The position numbers were made by a program, and so were the translations under genes. From Magnetococcales bacterium (GTDB lineage Bacteria; Pseudomonadota; Magnetococcia; Magnetococcales; UBA8363), in NCBI GenBank assembly GCA_015228815.1, contig JADGCV010000002.1, positions 62,001 to 126,000 of the forward strand: a stretch of 64,000 nucleotides of DNA. Direction: 5' to 3'. The stretch's first letter is position 1. Every line of letters starts with the position of its first letter. This document shows, piece after piece, positions 63,142 to 64,000 of this stretch. The notes below the pieces were generated by a model. It ran no database searches and was not told the origin of the DNA. It was given only the letters and a program-made list of their open reading frames with translations.

Positions 63142-64000
63142 TCAGGGCTTTCCGATCAGGGCGATCGTCAGTGTTTCCGCGGCTTTTTTCATTTCGTACC
63201 GTCCCAGTTGTTCCTCAAGAGTCTGGAGGGATTCCTCGGGCAACAGGGTGGCCAACTGCTCGCGGTGTTTATGAAACAGGCGGATGGCGCGGGTATCGGC
63301 CTGATGAACAAGTGTCTGTAATTTGCCGATGATTTTTTCGCCCATGGATCCGTGCTCTTGTTTGCCGGGCACGTTCGCGACATGTTTCAGGGAACGAATG
63401 CCTGTCAGGACCAGTTCAAATTCTTCGAGAAGTTGGAGAAGGGATTGCAGACGGTCGGAATCGGATGCATCATTTTTCTTGAGCGTCAGTTCCAGATTTG
63501 CGGCATGATCGCGCAATGCCTGGGCTCCCAGAGTTCCCGCGACGCTTTTGAGGGTGTGGGTCAGACGAATGGCCTGGGGCAGGTCTCCGGCGTTGATGGC
63601 GGCCAATAGATTCAGTCCGCTCAGGGAATGAATTTCAAAGAAACCGTCGAGCAGCTTGCGATAGAGTTTGACATTGTTTCCCAGCATGTTGAGTCCCAGG
63701 GCGACGTCGATTCCAGGAAGGTTTTCGAAAACAGGCTGTTCCCTGTTTTCCCCGGTGACCAGGCTTGCTGTTGTTTCGGATGGGCTGTTGGAAGAGACCG
63801 TGTTTGCCCGGGAAGGGTGGATCCATAGGACCATTTTTTCGAGCAGCAGAGCATAATCGAGGGGTTTGCCGATGTGATCGTTCATCCCCGCCGCCAGACA
63901 CCGATCCCGTTCCTGGGATTGAACCCCCGCTGTCATGGCGATGATGGGAAGGTGGGTCAACTCCAGACGGTTGCGAATGATCTGTGTTGTTTTGTAGCCG
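63142..64000 (-). CDS. Hybrid histidine kinase, C-terminal part (receiver end and HPt)
   Basis: 286 codons are visible; the frame continues beyond the window end, so the kinase part is missing. The receiver tail reads GYKTTQIIRNRLELTHLPIIAMTAG, then CLAAGMNDHIGKPLDY with the conserved Lys. The HPt domain follows (GIDVALGLNMLGNNVKLYRKLLDGFF, with the phosphorylatable His in LTHTLKSVAGTLGA). The last 70 residues are a helical extension (DTRAIRLFHKHREQLATLL) resembling the C-terminus of the hybrid kinase at 4177-6879. It probably belongs to the same kinase family. Confidence 0.88.
   Translation of the reverse strand, partial: GYKTTQIIRNRLELTHLPIIAMTAGVQSQERDRCLAAGMNDHIGKPLDYALLLEKMVLWIHPSRANTVSSNSPSETTASLVTGENREQPVFENLPGIDVALGLNMLGNNVKLYRKLLDGFFEIHSLSGLNLLAAINAGDLPQAIRLTHTLKSVAGTLGAQALRDHAANLELTLKKNDASDSDRLQSLLQLLEEFELVLTGIRSLKHVANVPGKQEHGSMGEKIIGKLQTLVHQADTRAIRLFHKHREQLATLLPEESLQTLEEQLGRYEMKKAAETLTIALIGKP

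Overview
The window is chromosomal DNA from a GC-rich Gram-negative bacterium. It carries lipopolysaccharide (kdsA), outer-membrane porin, cbb3 oxidase (ccoNOP, ccoGHQ, ccoIS), thioredoxin and molybdenum-cofactor genes. It also has many multi-domain signalling proteins: hybrid kinases with HPt domains, HD-GYP, GGDEF and PilZ proteins, and sigma-54 activators. From memory, this mix together with several DUF1640-type coiled-coil proteins resembles Magnetococcales/Magnetococcia or a deep-branching alphaproteobacterium. That placement is an inference; no rRNA gene or marker in the window settles it. I see no phage, insertion sequence, CRISPR array or replication origin.

Layout. 0-4 kb: a truncated isocitrate-lyase/PEP-mutase family gene, a patatin lipase, and an overlapping PhoU/RMD1-family pair. 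4-10 kb: a minus-strand signalling block with a hybrid kinase, a receiver-kinase and two sigma-54-activator paralogues, one of them degenerate. 10.7-13.5 kb: an isolated caspase-like peptidase with a beta-propeller-like repeat tail and a small downstream protein that shares its N-terminal domain, next to AT-richer non-coding DNA. 13.7-19.6 kb: an HD-GYP response regulator, miaA, pyrG, kdsA and gcvT, mostly with overlapping or nearly touching ends. 19.6-32 kb: metabolic and signalling genes (FkbM methyltransferase, macro-domain protein, unusual cytochrome c, ketopantoate-reductase-like protein, H-NOX-like/PilZ protein, trxB with a clear terminator, moaD-mobB, porin, YmdB-type phosphoesterase, heme-c GGDEF protein, rsgA) and tRNA-Arg(ACG).

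32.7-38 kb: four tightly packed glycan-type genes: two GT4 glycosyltransferases flanking two kinase-like fusion proteins. 39-52.8 kb: cbb3 cytochrome oxidase and its assembly factors in two loci (TauE-like/ccoI/ccoS, and ccoGHQ divergent from ccoNOP). Between them lie a FemAB-like gene, a hydrolase/LsrG-like/iron-alcohol-dehydrogenase unit, an agmatinase-family gene and a small gene whose Shine-Dalgarno lies inside a predicted leader hairpin. 53-61 kb: a DUF302 protein, a TPR/peptidoglycan-binding protein and a two-gene AddAB-like helicase-nuclease. 61-63 kb: a tandem duplication carrying two coiled-coil genes with in-frame 33-bp repeats. The window ends inside another HPt-containing hybrid kinase.

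The least explained parts are the caspase-like module with its free-standing domain partner, the glycan-type fusion genes, the H-NOX-like domain that seems to lack its heme-ligating histidine, the leader hairpin at 47.25 kb, and the duplicated coiled-coil locus.
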